From Cephaloticoccus sp. (lineage in GTDB: Bacteria; Verrucomicrobiota; Verrucomicrobiia; Opitutales; Opitutaceae), in the NCBI GenBank assembly GCA_030833445.1, contig JAURHD010000012.1, positions 1 to 64,000 on the forward strand: a stretch of DNA of 64,000 bases, given 5' to 3'. The position numbers and the translations under genes are program-made. Positions 49,626 through 61,082 of the stretch are shown one piece after another. The notes beneath the pieces were generated by a model, which did not search any database, was not told the origin of the DNA, and saw only the letters and a list, made by a program, of their open reading frames with translations. The stretch's first letter is position 1. Every line of letters begins with the position of its first letter.

Positions 49626-51278
49626 ATGACGCGACACATGCCTTGGTCTTTAGTCCAACACGGAATCTTAGGTGTCATGGTTGGCGCCATTGGATTGACC
49701 TTGTTGCCGGGGTGCGGTCGCACTCGCAGTGCCGTCGATCGTGGCTATGAGGAACGCGCGTTACACGTTGGCAATGGCATCGAACCATCGACCCTTGACC
49801 CCGCTATCAATACCGGGTCAGCCGAGAGCGCCATCCTGGGGGAAATCTATGAGCCCCTGATCGAGCGCGGGGACGACGGCCTGACCCTGATGCCCGCTGC
49901 GGCGCAAAGCTGGGAAATATCCGATGATGGCCTGACCTATACTTTTCACCTGAATTCCGATCGCCGCTGGTCCAATGGCGATCCGGTGACCGCCGATGAT
50001 TTCCTTCAGTCCTTCCGGCGCGTAGTGGATCCGCGACTGGCCGCAGAATTCGCGACCAAGGCCAACAGCGTAGTCGGGGTTCCCGAATACCTCAGTGGTA
50101 AACTTCACGATCCGGCGAAACTCGGTTTCAGCGCGCCCGATCCCCATACATTTGTCATTACCCTGTCCGCACCCAACGTGGTCTTCATTCAAAACTTGAT
50201 CGCCTATCCATGGGTGCCGGTGCACATGCCCACGCTTGATGCCACGGGTGGTCGCCTGCGCGACAATACCCTGTGGTGCAAACCCGGGGTGATGGTGACC
50301 AATGGCGCATTGGAGCTGGCCGAATGGCACCCGAATTCCCGAATCGTCCTGACGCCGAATCCTTATCATCCGGACCACGCCGAGATCTGGTTGCGCACGA
50401 CTAATTACTACCCGATCGAGGATCTTGATACCGAAGAACGAGCGTTCCGCGCCGGACAATTACACGCCACGACTTCCCTCCCCTCCGCAAAAGTGGCCAC
50501 TTATGAGGCCAGTCACAATCCAGCGCTGCAGATCAATCCGCGTTTGGGTATTAGTTTCATGATTTTCAATGCCCGCCAACCGCCTTTCAACGATCCTCGC
50601 GTGCGGCGTGCTTTTTCACTCGCGATTGACCGCGAGGCCCTGACCAAAGCGGCTTATCAAGGAGGCTATACTGCCGCCTATTCTCTAAGCCAACCCGGCA
50701 TGGGAGGCTATCAGCCCACCGACTTGATTACCAATGGTCCCGAGGAGGCCCGGGCACTCCTGGCCGAGGCCGGTTATCCTGAAGGCAAAGGATTTCCCAC
50801 CACGACCTATCTCTACAACACAATGGATCGCAATCGTGTCGTCGCCGAGGTGCTGCAGCAAATGTGGTCACATGAACTCGGGATCCGGGTCGAGTTGGTT
50901 AATCAAGAGTGGAAGGTGTTCCTCGATACGCGTAATGCCGGCGATTTCGGCATCGCCCGCAGTGGTTGGAACCCTTTCGCCAACGAGCCCACCGACTACT
51001 TTGAACTTTTTACCTCGAACAATCCGAACAACGACAGCGGTTGGGAGAATTCCCGGTTCGACGAACTCTATTATCAAGCCTTGCAGACTTTCGATGTGCC
51101 GGCCCGCCATGCACTCTATCACGAAATGGACCGGTTAATTCGGGACGAGTCCCCCTGCGCGCCATTGGTATTTAGTAGCACTGTGCGCTTGGTGCATCCC
51201 TCGGTCCAACACTGGCCCAACAATATTTTGGACAGCCGCTCGTTGCGCAATGTGACGTTGGCTGGCGAGGCTCCATGA
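49626..51278 (+). CDS. Oligopeptide-binding lipoprotein (OppA family)
   Basis: 550 residues. Lipoprotein signal with lipobox LLPGC at residues about 27-31. The SBP_bac_5 fold is clear from TLDPAINTGSAESAILGEIYEPLI, YTFHLNSDRRWSNGDPVTADDF and DPRVRRAFSLAIDREALTKA. It binds peptides or similar ligands in the periplasm for an ABC importer, but no permease or ATPase is beside it. Confidence 0.93.
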   Translation: MTRHMPWSLVQHGILGVMVGAIGLTLLPGCGRTRSAVDRGYEERALHVGNGIEPSTLDPAINTGSAESAILGEIYEPLIERGDDGLTLMPAAAQSWEISDDGLTYTFHLNSDRRWSNGDPVTADDFLQSFRRVVDPRLAAEFATKANSVVGVPEYLSGKLHDPAKLGFSAPDPHTFVITLSAPNVVFIQNLIAYPWVPVHMPTLDATGGRLRDNTLWCKPGVMVTNGALELAEWHPNSRIVLTPNPYHPDHAEIWLRTTNYYPIEDLDTEERAFRAGQLHATTSLPSAKVATYEASHNPALQINPRLGISFMIFNARQPPFNDPRVRRAFSLAIDREALTKAAYQGGYTAAYSLSQPGMGGYQPTDLITNGPEEARALLAEAGYPEGKGFPTTTYLYNTMDRNRVVAEVLQQMWSHELGIRVELVNQEWKVFLDTRNAGDFGIARSGWNPFANEPTDYFELFTSNNPNNDSGWENSRFDELYYQALQTFDVPARHALYHEMDRLIRDESPCAPLVFSSTVRLVHPSVQHWPNNILDSRSLRNVTLAGEAP

Positions 51279-51314
51279 GGAAGAGTCGGGTGACTTACCC
51301 GAGAGTTCCCCATG

Positions 51315-51859
51315 CTATGACTTGGTAAGCTTGTCCCGGAGTGCTTGGATTGACGGGAGAGGCAGGATAAACCAGATGGGCATTCCACCTTTTGCCCGGT
51401 TGGTCAGCGTGACCAAGGTGCCGGATTTCTCGCGATGTATCCGCACGGCAAGGGTTTGTTGCGGTGGTCCCGGAAGTTGCGCCAGCACCGGGATGCTCTG
51501 TTCACAAAGCCGATTTCAAACAAACCGTCGAAACAGCGTCCGAAGACGGTGCGGTCGTCCTGTATCTCTGCTCCCGGCGCAGCGGCCTGCAGGATACGGT
51601 CGGCAATTTGAACCAACTCCACGGGGTCATCCGGATTCGCGACCGGCCAGGTAAAGGAACGCTGCCGGATGCCCGCACGGCCGTCGTTCTTGCTGTCTGT
51701 AACCCTGAGCCGCGAGTGCGTGGCGCCTTGGAATTGCTCAAACCTGACTTCTAAACGGTAGGTCACGTAACCCTGCTGGCGTTCATCAATCGACACATAG
51801 TCACCCAAGGCGGTAATCCCTTCGGCCGATTTGAGGTTCTCAAGTGATTCTTCCAGCAT
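51315..51859 (-). pseudogene. Unknown gene broken by a one-base frameshift
   Basis: The first part reads from ATG 51859 (MLEESLENLKSAEGITALGD) to about 51495. The frame then stops making sense, and the frame shifted by one continues as SIPVLAQLPGPPQQTLAV ... MPIWFILPLPSIQALRD and ends at TAG 51315. Together they give about 181 residues. One missing base near FVN|SIPV (51490-51508) would restore it. No known domain. In the raw frame it would end at 51404. Confidence 0.75.
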
Positions 51860-51911
51860 CAGAATTTGCTAATGGACCTCACCCGTCCAATCGAGCCCGC
51901 GATGCATTGCA

Positions 51912-52961
51912 TCAGTTGGTCGTGACGAACTGCCAAAAATCAGGACTAAATTCGGCTACACCAATCCCGGGTTCCACTTCGGGATCTCCTGGGTAGCGCA
52001 TCTTACCATCATGCACGGTCGGCCGACCCTGATAAAATACGAGCACCTTGTCCTCCCAGGACACCGGATGACCCATGGCGCTGACCAAACCGCAGTCGAA
52101 GCTGCCGCGCGGTCCCAAGGGGAGAATCGGTTCACGGTTCAGTTCACGTTGCCAGGTCCAACCATCGCGACTGCTCACCAATTGCACGTCCATCGTTTGA
52201 TCAATCGTGTGATGACAATTGAGAAAACCGCCGTAGGCACCGGCCGGAGTTTTGAAGGCCGTCAGCCAATAGAACTGCAGGTCGGGGGCATCCATGCCGT
52301 CTGGTTCCAATATGCGGACCGGCCCGAGCCAGCGGCCATCGAATGCCTTGCACTGCCAAATTGAGATCGCCCGGTGCAGATGCTTTAGATTATCGCGCTC
52401 CGTGGGCAGTGCCGGGTTGTGCTTGAAAGTCTGTTGATGAATGAAGTGCGTGCCTTCCGCTAAGGGAGTCTTGGCCCCGGGAAACATTCCAATCATTGAG
52501 GCGGCATCGTTGGCCCCGGTAATAATCGGACGTTGGTAAAGCGGCTGCCACCGAATGCCATCGGCGCTCGTGGCCAAACAGATGCCCGAATCCATGGCCG
52601 GATCGGGCCGATCCCAGTAAATCATTTTCCAGCGCTGCTGGGGGTCTCTGGCTAAATCATCAAGCAGGATCGAGGTGGGGAAAAACTCCCCCCAATCATT
52701 CAGATTACCCGCGCCCCGCATGACAATATTGGTCCCAGCGTTCAAATCCGGTTTGCGCCAATGCATCCCATCGGTGGAACGGGCCAGGCATAGGGCATTG
52801 TCCAAGGGTCGCCCCCGAAACCGGAGCATATAATAAAGCAGCAAATCATTGCTCACTTGATCCACAAAAGCCGAGACGGGAAACAATCGTCCGCCTTTTT
52901 CCCAAGGCTGGTCCGGTAATAATATTGGTTGACTGGAGCGCTGAAGCAGAGGTTGGGGCAT
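51912..52961 (-). CDS. Five-bladed beta-propeller glycosidase-like protein
   Basis: 349 residues from ATG 52961 (MPQPLLQRSSQPILLPDQPW). Blades such as LCLARSTDGMHWRKPDL, CLATSADGIRWQPLY and LVSSRDGWTWQRELN resemble GH32/43/117-type propellers. The upstream extension of the open frame is an artefact of antisense to the DTW gene. No signal peptide. Substrate unknown. Confidence 0.72.
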   Translation of the reverse strand: MPQPLLQRSSQPILLPDQPWEKGGRLFPVSAFVDQVSNDLLLYYMLRFRGRPLDNALCLARSTDGMHWRKPDLNAGTNIVMRGAGNLNDWGEFFPTSILLDDLARDPQQRWKMIYWDRPDPAMDSGICLATSADGIRWQPLYQRPIITGANDAASMIGMFPGAKTPLAEGTHFIHQQTFKHNPALPTERDNLKHLHRAISIWQCKAFDGRWLGPVRILEPDGMDAPDLQFYWLTAFKTPAGAYGGFLNCHHTIDQTMDVQLVSSRDGWTWQRELNREPILPLGPRGSFDCGLVSAMGHPVSWEDKVLVFYQGRPTVHDGKMRYPGDPEVEPGIGVAEFSPDFWQFVTTN

Positions 52962-53054
52962 GGTCCTGAAGCCTTTAGTTACCTGAATTCCTTGGCCAGC
53001 CTCGAGTCCGGGATTTGACGAATACCTGGAAATCCCCCACTGACGACGCCAACC

Positions 53055-53726
53055 ATGGCCCGTAGTGTAATTTCGACCAAAACCCCGCGCTGCGAGCGTT
53101 GTCGCTTTGTCCCGCGCTGGTGCATTTGCTCGGGTTATCAAACCGTGGATTGTCCGGTTCAGGTCGACGTGCTGATGCACAAACGGGAGCAGCATCGCCC
53201 TACCAGCACCGGTCACTTGATCAACCGCCTGATCCCGGGGTCGTATCACCATGTGTTCAATGCGATGGAGCCACCCGTTGCGGACGAAGTGATCAATCCG
53301 GATCGGACCGTGTGGATTCTGCATCCCCGTGGCGGTCCTATGCCGACCGATGTGGCACCGGACAACCTGCAGGTGCTCCTGCTGGATGGCAATTGGCGCG
53401 AAGCGACCCGCATGGCCCAGACGGTCGGCGGTTGGGGCCGGCTGGTGAAACTGCCGATGACCGCGCCAAGCCGCTACTGGCTGCGCAAAAAACAGGACAC
53501 GGAAAGCTATTCCACGATCGAGGCCCTCTTGTTTCTGTTGGAGGCATTGGGATTGGAACGCCCGGCCATCATGCTGCGCCAACAGTTAGAGCTGCACGTT
53601 TATGCCGGCCTGCGTTCGCGGGGGGCATTGCAGTTGGCGACTAATTTTCTCGCCACGTCCACCCTACCCGCGGCCATGCCGGACTTGCTGGCGCAGTTAC
53701 ATCAACGCCGGTCCGAAGGAGAGTGA
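53055..53726 (+). CDS. DTW-domain protein (tRNA-uridine aminocarboxypropyltransferase type)
   Basis: 223 residues. A zinc-binding N-terminus with CERC and CIC (residues 13-25), the DTW-type block LLLDGNWREA (about 109-117) and the later DTESYSTIEA mark the TapT/DTW family, which transfers the aminocarboxypropyl group of SAM to uridine in tRNA (acp3U). Here the DTW triad reads DGNW. It is followed by a Tgt-MnmC fusion after 48 bp, so the two tRNA-modification genes are likely co-expressed. Confidence 0.85.
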   Translation: MARSVISTKTPRCERCRFVPRWCICSGYQTVDCPVQVDVLMHKREQHRPTSTGHLINRLIPGSYHHVFNAMEPPVADEVINPDRTVWILHPRGGPMPTDVAPDNLQVLLLDGNWREATRMAQTVGGWGRLVKLPMTAPSRYWLRKKQDTESYSTIEALLFLLEALGLERPAIMLRQQLELHVYAGLRSRGALQLATNFLATSTLPAAMPDLLAQLHQRRSEGE

Positions 53727-55808
<2,082 letters not shown>

Positions 55809-55859
55809 AGTCTGACTTCGCGCTCGCCGCCACCGAAATTTCCCGACCCAATCACAACT

Positions 55860-56114
55860 ATGTCAACCACACCCAATCTCCGCACTTACGCCGAATACTA
55901 TATCAAGGGTCTGACCGAGGGCTTTGTCACCGCCGCCGAGGTAATCGCGTGGGCCGATGAAGTGATCGTCGCCGAAGCCAAAACCGAGGACTGGATGCTC
56001 GATATTTCGACATCTGACGCCGAAGACCGGATGGGTGTCTTGCATCATCTCCACGCCGTTAAAGGTGAGATCGACGAAGCAGCCCTGGCGACCTTGCTCG
56101 CAGCCAAATCCTAA
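55860..56114 (+). CDS. Small hypothetical protein
   Basis: 84 residues (MSTTPNLRTYAEYYIKGLTE), acidic and mostly helical, with good codon pattern. It follows the Tgt fusion by 51 bp and is probably co-expressed. No known domain. Confidence 0.72.
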   Translation: MSTTPNLRTYAEYYIKGLTEGFVTAAEVIAWADEVIVAEAKTEDWMLDISTSDAEDRMGVLHHLHAVKGEIDEAALATLLAAKS

Positions 56115-56118
56115 AGGG

Positions 56119-56524
56119 TTACTTTTTCTTTTTGGATACCGGTTTTGCGGCCTTTTTGACCACCGCTTGTTTTGCCTGACTGCGCAAAAAGCGCGAGGCG
56201 GCCTGGTGGTCCTTGACCGAAAAATGGTATTTGATGCCCATGTGGGCAGTGCGGCTGGTCCAGCGAGCTCACGCAAGTCGAATCGCTAGATCCAACGCTG
56301 CTGGGCAGCAGCGCACCCCATTGATCCACTCGCGGAGATTGCCTGCAAACCGGGGATTTGCCATACTGCACCTTGGCGGCGGAGTGGCTGATCAGGTAGG
56401 CATGATCCACGACCGATGCCATCGAAAAGTAACCGTAGAGCACGAGGCGAGATTTGAGGTTGCGCCTCGGGACAGGGTCACCCTTGTTGGTCTTGTTCCA
56501 GCCCGGTTCGAATGTCGTTATCTC
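56119..56524 (-). pseudogene. Decayed gene of unknown family (frameshift plus in-frame TGA)
   Basis: The minus strand reads a coherent protein in two frames. From 56524, TFEPGWNKTNKGDPVPRR and LVLYGYFSMASVVDHAYLIS lead to KVQYGKSP. One extra base near 56350 shifts the frame, which continues as FAGNLREWINGVRCCPAAL to a TGA at 56269-56271, then RWTSRTAHMGIKYHFSVKD and a Lys-rich tail ending at 56119. The TGA was probably CGA (Arg). A TGA at 56525-56527 lies just upstream, and no start codon is clear. The last 40 codons from ATG 56241 could survive as a small basic protein. Confidence 0.7.
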
Positions 56525-56567
56525 TCATTCATCACCGCTGAACACCCAGCAATTTACTTTAGAGGCC

Positions 56568-56597
56568 AGGCGTCGACCCCGCGTCGACGCCTTTTTT
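56568..56597 (+). terminator. Strong terminator hairpin just upstream of sulP
   Basis: Arms AGGCGTCGAC (56568-56577) and GTCGACGCCT (56583-56592), 5-base loop, then a T run on the plus strand. It ends 16 bases before the sulP start codon. No gene on the plus strand lies in the 450 bp before it. Confidence 0.88.
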
Positions 56598-56613
56598 GTC
56601 TCCCAGCATTTAC

Positions 56614-58161
56614 ATGAAAAATCCATTTTATAAAAAACGCGGCAACCTGAAGGACGACGTTCTTTCGGGGATCACCGTCGCGCTGGCTCTCGTGCCTGAA
56701 GCCATTGCCTTTGCCTTTGTGGCCGGGGTGCCACCGCTCACCGGGATGTATGCGGCCTTTATCATTTGCCTTATCACCTCATTGTTCGGTGGACGGCCCG
56801 GGATGATTTCCGCCGCCGCCGGGTCCTTGGCCGTGGTAATGGTGGCCTTGGTTATGGAAGGTAATGCGCGTGGCGGAGCTGGAGCGGGTTTGGAATATCT
56901 ACTGGCGACCGTCGTGTTGATGGGCCTGATTCAATTGGTAATCGGTTGGTTGAAGCTGGGCCGGTTTATCCGATTGGTGCCGCACCCCGTCATGATGGGG
57001 TTTGTAAACGGCCTCGCCGTTGTGATCTTCCTCGCCCAGCTGGGGATGTTCAAAGAGCGCCGTGGGGCCATCGTGGGCGATTGGCTGCAGGGTCCGGCCA
57101 TGTGGACCATGCTGGGCCTGGTTGCGCTGACGATGTTGATCATCCATTTCCTTCCCAAGTTGACGAAGAAAGCCATCCCGTCTTCCCTCGCCGCGATTTT
57201 GGTGGTTACCGGGGTCGTCATGGCCGGTGTCAATACTCAGACGGTGGGCGACTTGTCGTCCGTGGCAGGTGGTTTTCCCCTGCCCCATATGCCCCGGGTG
57301 CCATTTACTTGGGCAACTCTGACCTTCATCTTCCCCTACGCGGTGATCTTGGCGGCGGTCGGGTTGATTGAGTCGCTAATGACGGTGCAATTAGTCGATG
57401 AACTTACCGAAACCCGAGGGCGTGGTAATCGCGAGGCCGTCGTATTGGGTTTTGCAAATGTGGTCGCCGGCTTTTTCAAAGGCATGGGCGGTTGTGCGCT
57501 CATCGGGCAAACCCTCATCAATATTCGCTCCGGTGGCCGGGGCCGCACTTCCGGCTTCGTGGCCGCCATGGGCCTGATCATCTTCATTTTGGTTGGAGCA
57601 CCCTTCATTGATCGCATCCCGATTGCCGCACTGACTGGGGTGATGTTCATTGTGGTCATCAGCACCTTTGAATGGGCCACCTTCAACACCGTGGGCAAAG
57701 CCCCGAAGAGTGATATCCTCGTAATTGCAATTGTCACCGGTGTCACCGTTGCCTTCGACCTCGCTATCGCCGTCTTGGTTGGCGTGATCGTATCCGCCTT
57801 GGTCTTCGCTTGGAAAAGCGCCAAGCATGTGCAGCTCACTCGCCAAAAAGACGGACCGGACGAACGCATCTACACCTTGGAAGGGTTGCTCTATTTCGGA
57901 TCGGTGCGCGAGTTCGCGGAACGCTTCGATCCGGCCAACGACCCCGAGAATGTAGTAATCGATTTCCGCGAATCACGTGTGTGTGACTTGTCTGGGCTCG
58001 AAGCCCTCAACGCCTTGGCCCTGCGTTACCGCAAACTCGGCAAGACCCTGCATCTGCGCCACCTGTCCTCCGATTGCCGCGCCATGCTGCAAACCGCCGG
58101 ATCACTCGTGGATATCGAGGTGATGGCCGACGATCCGCACTACAGTGTGGCCCGAGTCTAA
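56614..58161 (+). CDS. SulP family inorganic anion transporter with STAS domain
   Basis: 515 residues from ATG 56614 (the TTG 56596 start would lie in the terminator). About 12 membrane segments, with ALVPEAIAFAFVAGVPPLTGMY near the start, the SulP signature. The C-terminal cytoplasmic STAS domain follows (YFGSVREFAERFDPANDPEN, ESRVCDLSGLEAL). It transports sulfate, bicarbonate or similar anions. The hairpin right before the start may control it. Confidence 0.92.
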   Translation: MKNPFYKKRGNLKDDVLSGITVALALVPEAIAFAFVAGVPPLTGMYAAFIICLITSLFGGRPGMISAAAGSLAVVMVALVMEGNARGGAGAGLEYLLATVVLMGLIQLVIGWLKLGRFIRLVPHPVMMGFVNGLAVVIFLAQLGMFKERRGAIVGDWLQGPAMWTMLGLVALTMLIIHFLPKLTKKAIPSSLAAILVVTGVVMAGVNTQTVGDLSSVAGGFPLPHMPRVPFTWATLTFIFPYAVILAAVGLIESLMTVQLVDELTETRGRGNREAVVLGFANVVAGFFKGMGGCALIGQTLINIRSGGRGRTSGFVAAMGLIIFILVGAPFIDRIPIAALTGVMFIVVISTFEWATFNTVGKAPKSDILVIAIVTGVTVAFDLAIAVLVGVIVSALVFAWKSAKHVQLTRQKDGPDERIYTLEGLLYFGSVREFAERFDPANDPENVVIDFRESRVCDLSGLEALNALALRYRKLGKTLHLRHLSSDCRAMLQTAGSLVDIEVMADDPHYSVARV

Positions 58162-58165
58162 CGAT

Positions 58166-59350
58166 TCAAAGCCCCGCGCAGAATTTAGCCAAGCGCTCCA
58201 CGCCCTTGGCTAAAATCTCATCTGAAGTTGCGTAACTGATGCGCATGAAGCCTTGGGCCCCGAAAGCAGAGCCGTGCACGGCTGCCACTTTTTGTTCATC
58301 GAGCAATTTTCCGCAAAAAGTCAGATCATCCAGGCCGAAACTGGAGATATTGGGAAAGAGATAAAAGGCCCCTTGAGAAAGAAGACAATTTACGCCGGGA
58401 ATGCGGTTGAGTTCCGTATGCAGGAACTTCCGACGCCGGTCAAAGGCGATGAGCATTTCGTCCAATGCGGCTTGAGTCTTGGCCTTTTCGGTATAGGCCG
58501 CCAATGCACCCCACTGGGCGAAAGTCGTGGCATTGGAGGTCATCTGACTTTGCAACTCGCCCACGGCCTTGGCAATCGGGGCGGGAGCGACGATCGTGCC
58601 GAGACGCCAGCCAGTCATGGCGAAGGTCTTGGCAAATCCGGAAACGATAATGGTCCGCTCGCGGGCCTCGGTTGAAAAGGAGGCCGGTGATACATGCGAG
58701 ACACCATCGTAGAGCAAATGCTCATAAATTTCGTCCGACATGATGTAGAGGTTGTGGGCAACCGCGATCTCGGTCAGCGCCGCCAGTTCATCCCGGGTGT
58801 AGACTGCTCCGGTGGGATTGGAGGGCGAATTCAGAATCAACAGCTTGGAGCGAGGCGTAATGGCCGCCTTGAGCATTTCCGGGGTCAACTTGAAACCGGT
58901 GGCATCGGTGGCCAGAACTTCGACCGGGGTTGCTCCGGCCAATTTGACCATTTCCGGATAACTCACCCAGAAAGGCGCCGGCACAATGACTTCGTCCCCA
59001 GCAGAGCACGTGGCCAGAATCGTCAAATAGCAGGAAAACTTGCCGCCGGGACTAACGATGACCTGTGCGGCCTTGGTCGGGAGCTGGTAGAATTCGGAAT
59101 ATTTGGCGGCAATGGCTTCACGCAAAGGCGGGATGCCGGGCGTGGGGGCGTATTTGGTTTTGCCATCATGCAGAGCTTTAATAGCTGCCGCCTTGATGTG
59201 GTCCGGCGTATCGAAATCCGGCTCGCCCGCGGCAAAACCGCAGACGTCTTCGCCGGCCGCGATCAACGCCTTGGCCTTGGCGTCCACCGCCAAGGTTGGC
59301 GACGGGGAAATGTTACGAGCCCAAGTAGAGAGTTGCAGAGGTGTCGTCAT
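58166..59350 (-). CDS. Class I aminotransferase (aspartate aminotransferase type)
   Basis: 394 residues from ATG 59350. [19 protein letters not shown] and [16 protein letters not shown] mark the substrate and PLP pockets. The catalytic Lys is in [15 protein letters not shown], and a conserved Arg near the C-terminus ([10 protein letters not shown]) binds the carboxylate. Probably aspartate or prephenate transamination; which one cannot be said by eye. Confidence 0.93.
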   Translation of the reverse strand: MTTPLQLSTWARNISPSPTLAVDAKAKALIAAGEDVCGFAAGEPDFDTPDHIKAAAIKALHDGKTKYAPTPGIPPLREAIAAKYSEFYQLPTKAAQVIVSPGGKFSCYLTILATCSAGDEVIVPAPFWVSYPEMVKLAGATPVEVLATDATGFKLTPEMLKAAITPRSKLLILNSPSNPTGAVYTRDELAALTEIAVAHNLYIMSDEIYEHLLYDGVSHVSPASFSTEARERTIIVSGFAKTFAMTGWRLGTIVAPAPIAKAVGELQSQMTSNATTFAQWGALAAYTEKAKTQAALDEMLIAFDRRRKFLHTELNRIPGVNCLLSQGAFYLFPNISSFGLDDLTFCGKLLDEQKVAAVHGSAFGAQGFMRISYATSDEILAKGVERLAKFCAGL

Positions 59351-59437
59351 TGCGTGTCGAACGCGGACTAAAACGCACGGCTGCATGGCATGGCAAGCCC
59401 GCTAAACGTCAAAACCAGTCCGAATGCCAATCGAAGC

Positions 59438-59788
59438 TTATTTGTGAGCGCGTTGCGCACGCTTCGCCGTGGACTTTTTGGCCCTCGGCTTGGCCATCGG
59501 CAGATCTTCCACCGCCATGCGCAACAACACTCCGACACTGACATCCTTGATCTTGGCGTAGCGTTTGAGGGCCGTGTGCTGTTCAGTCGTAAGTCGAACA
59601 GAAATCTGGCGGTGCGGACTGATCACCGGCTGGCAGCCAGCAAAGTCAAAACGGTCCAACGCCGCACGAATAACCGCACTGGCCGAACTGGCCCCGAGAC
59701 TTTCACGGCAGGCTTCGATTTTAGCCAACAAATCCAATGGCAGATCAAAGGTGACGGGAGCAGCGGAGTTTTTGGAGCGGGAAGGCAT
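59438..59788 (-). CDS. Tandem ribbon-helix-helix protein
   Basis: 116 residues. Two MetJ/Arc/CopG-like units occur in one chain: [19 protein letters not shown] with [12 protein letters not shown], and [19 protein letters not shown] with [13 protein letters not shown] basic tail follows ([14 protein letters not shown]). A single chain of two RHH units could act like a covalent dimer. It is divergent from the ABC ATPase and may be an autoregulator. DNA target unknown. Confidence 0.82.
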   Translation of the reverse strand: MPSRSKNSAAPVTFDLPLDLLAKIEACRESLGASSASAVIRAALDRFDFAGCQPVISPHRQISVRLTTEQHTALKRYAKIKDVSVGVLLRMAVEDLPMAKPRAKKSTAKRAQRAHK

Positions 59789-59936
59789 AGTAATCTTAGC
59801 GAGTTGGAAGTGTCATACGCAGCATGAAGCTTGCCTGTCGGGCAACGTAAAAAATATTACTAATGCAATGGCGTTGACTCACCGTGAGTTTAGCCGATTT
59901 TCGCAGGACCACCCCACCTCCAAACATTATTCATCC

Positions 59937-61067
59937 ATGGCACGTGTAGTTATTGAAAACCTAGTCAAAACCTATCCTGAAAAGAATGGTCCCGGTGTTA
60001 CGGCGGTAAAGGGTATCAATCTGGAGATCGAAGATCGCGAATTTATGGTTTTGGTGGGGCCGTCAGGTTGTGGCAAGTCCACTACCCTGCGCATGATTGC
60101 CGGTTTGGAAGATATCACCGGGGGATCTATCAGCATTGATACCAAAGTGGTTAACAATGTTCTCCCGAAGGATCGCGACATCGCGATGGTCTTTCAGAAT
60201 TACGCCCTCTACCCACACATGTCGGTTTACGACAATATGGCCTTCGGCCTCAAGTTGCGGAAATTCCCCAAGGCCGACATCGACAAACGTGTCCGGGAAG
60301 CCGCGCTTATGCTTGGCTTGGAAAACCTGCTCGAGCGTCGCCCCAAGGCCTTGTCGGGTGGTCAACGCCAACGCGTGGCGGTAGGTCGGGCCATTGTCCG
60401 CCGGCCCAAGGTATTTCTTTTCGACGAGCCGCTCTCAAATCTTGATGCCAAGATGCGTGTGTCGACCCGCACGGACATCTCCAAGCTGCATGCGCGCCTC
60501 GGAGCCACGATGATCTACGTCACGCATGATCAGGTCGAGGCCATGACGATGGGCGACCGGATTTGCGTCATGAAAGACGGCAATATCATGCAGGTGGCCC
60601 AACCGCTCGCGCTCTACAATCATCCGGAGAACATGTTTGTCGCCGGGTTCATCGGTTCACCGCCGATGAATTTCTTCAAGGGCAAGCTGAAGCGTTCGGG
60701 CAACCATGTGATCTTCACTGAAACCAACACCCTGAGCACCCCAATTTCCGTCGAATTAAACGATGAACTGGCTGCCAAGGCCGCCGCCTATATCGACAAA
60801 GATATCATCTTTGGCATTCGCCCGGAGGACGCGCAGGATTCCTTGACCCTTTCAGCCCCCAACCCCGCCCATACCATTGAGGTCACGGTGGAAGTTTCAG
60901 AACCCATGGGTGCCGAAACCTACCTGTATCTCGATACCGGGGCGCATTCATTTATCGCCCGTGTCCGGGCATCTGACCGGTTCGATGTGGGGCAGAAGGT
61001 GCAAATCACCCTCCAAATGGACAAGGTGCATCTTTTCGATCCTCAGACCGAAAACGTGATCAAGTAG
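59937..61067 (+). CDS. MalK/UgpC-type ABC transporter ATPase
   Basis: 376 residues from ATG 59937 ([20 protein letters not shown]). Walker [11 protein letters not shown]-loop [12 protein letters not shown], signature [12 protein letters not shown], Walker [13 protein letters not shown] and H-loop THDQ are complete. The C-terminal TOBE-like domain (about 240-376) places it in the CUT1 family (MalK, UgpC, MsmX). It has no permease beside it and may serve several sugar importers. Confidence 0.94.
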   Translation: MARVVIENLVKTYPEKNGPGVTAVKGINLEIEDREFMVLVGPSGCGKSTTLRMIAGLEDITGGSISIDTKVVNNVLPKDRDIAMVFQNYALYPHMSVYDNMAFGLKLRKFPKADIDKRVREAALMLGLENLLERRPKALSGGQRQRVAVGRAIVRRPKVFLFDEPLSNLDAKMRVSTRTDISKLHARLGATMIYVTHDQVEAMTMGDRICVMKDGNIMQVAQPLALYNHPENMFVAGFIGSPPMNFFKGKLKRSGNHVIFTETNTLSTPISVELNDELAAKAAAYIDKDIIFGIRPEDAQDSLTLSAPNPAHTIEVTVEVSEPMGAETYLYLDTGAHSFIARVRASDRFDVGQKVQITLQMDKVHLFDPQTENVIK

Positions 61068-61082
61068 GGAGTGAGTCCCGGT

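Noticed and set aside
51322-51654. 110-codon plus-strand frame
   Set aside because: It is antisense to the broken minus-strand gene, whose joined frames are far more protein-like.
52962-53582. N-terminal extension of the propeller glycosidase-like gene
   Set aside because: It is antisense to the DTW gene and has shadow-frame composition; ATG 52961 starts the real domain.
56111-56443. 110-codon minus-strand frame as an intact gene
   Set aside because: Only its first part is protein-like; the rest matches another frame after a shift, so I call it a pseudogene.
56500-56520. T-loop-like GGTTCGAAT suggesting a tRNA or tmRNA
   Set aside because: No flanking stems or acceptor can be paired; the sequence reads better as part of the decayed minus-strand gene.
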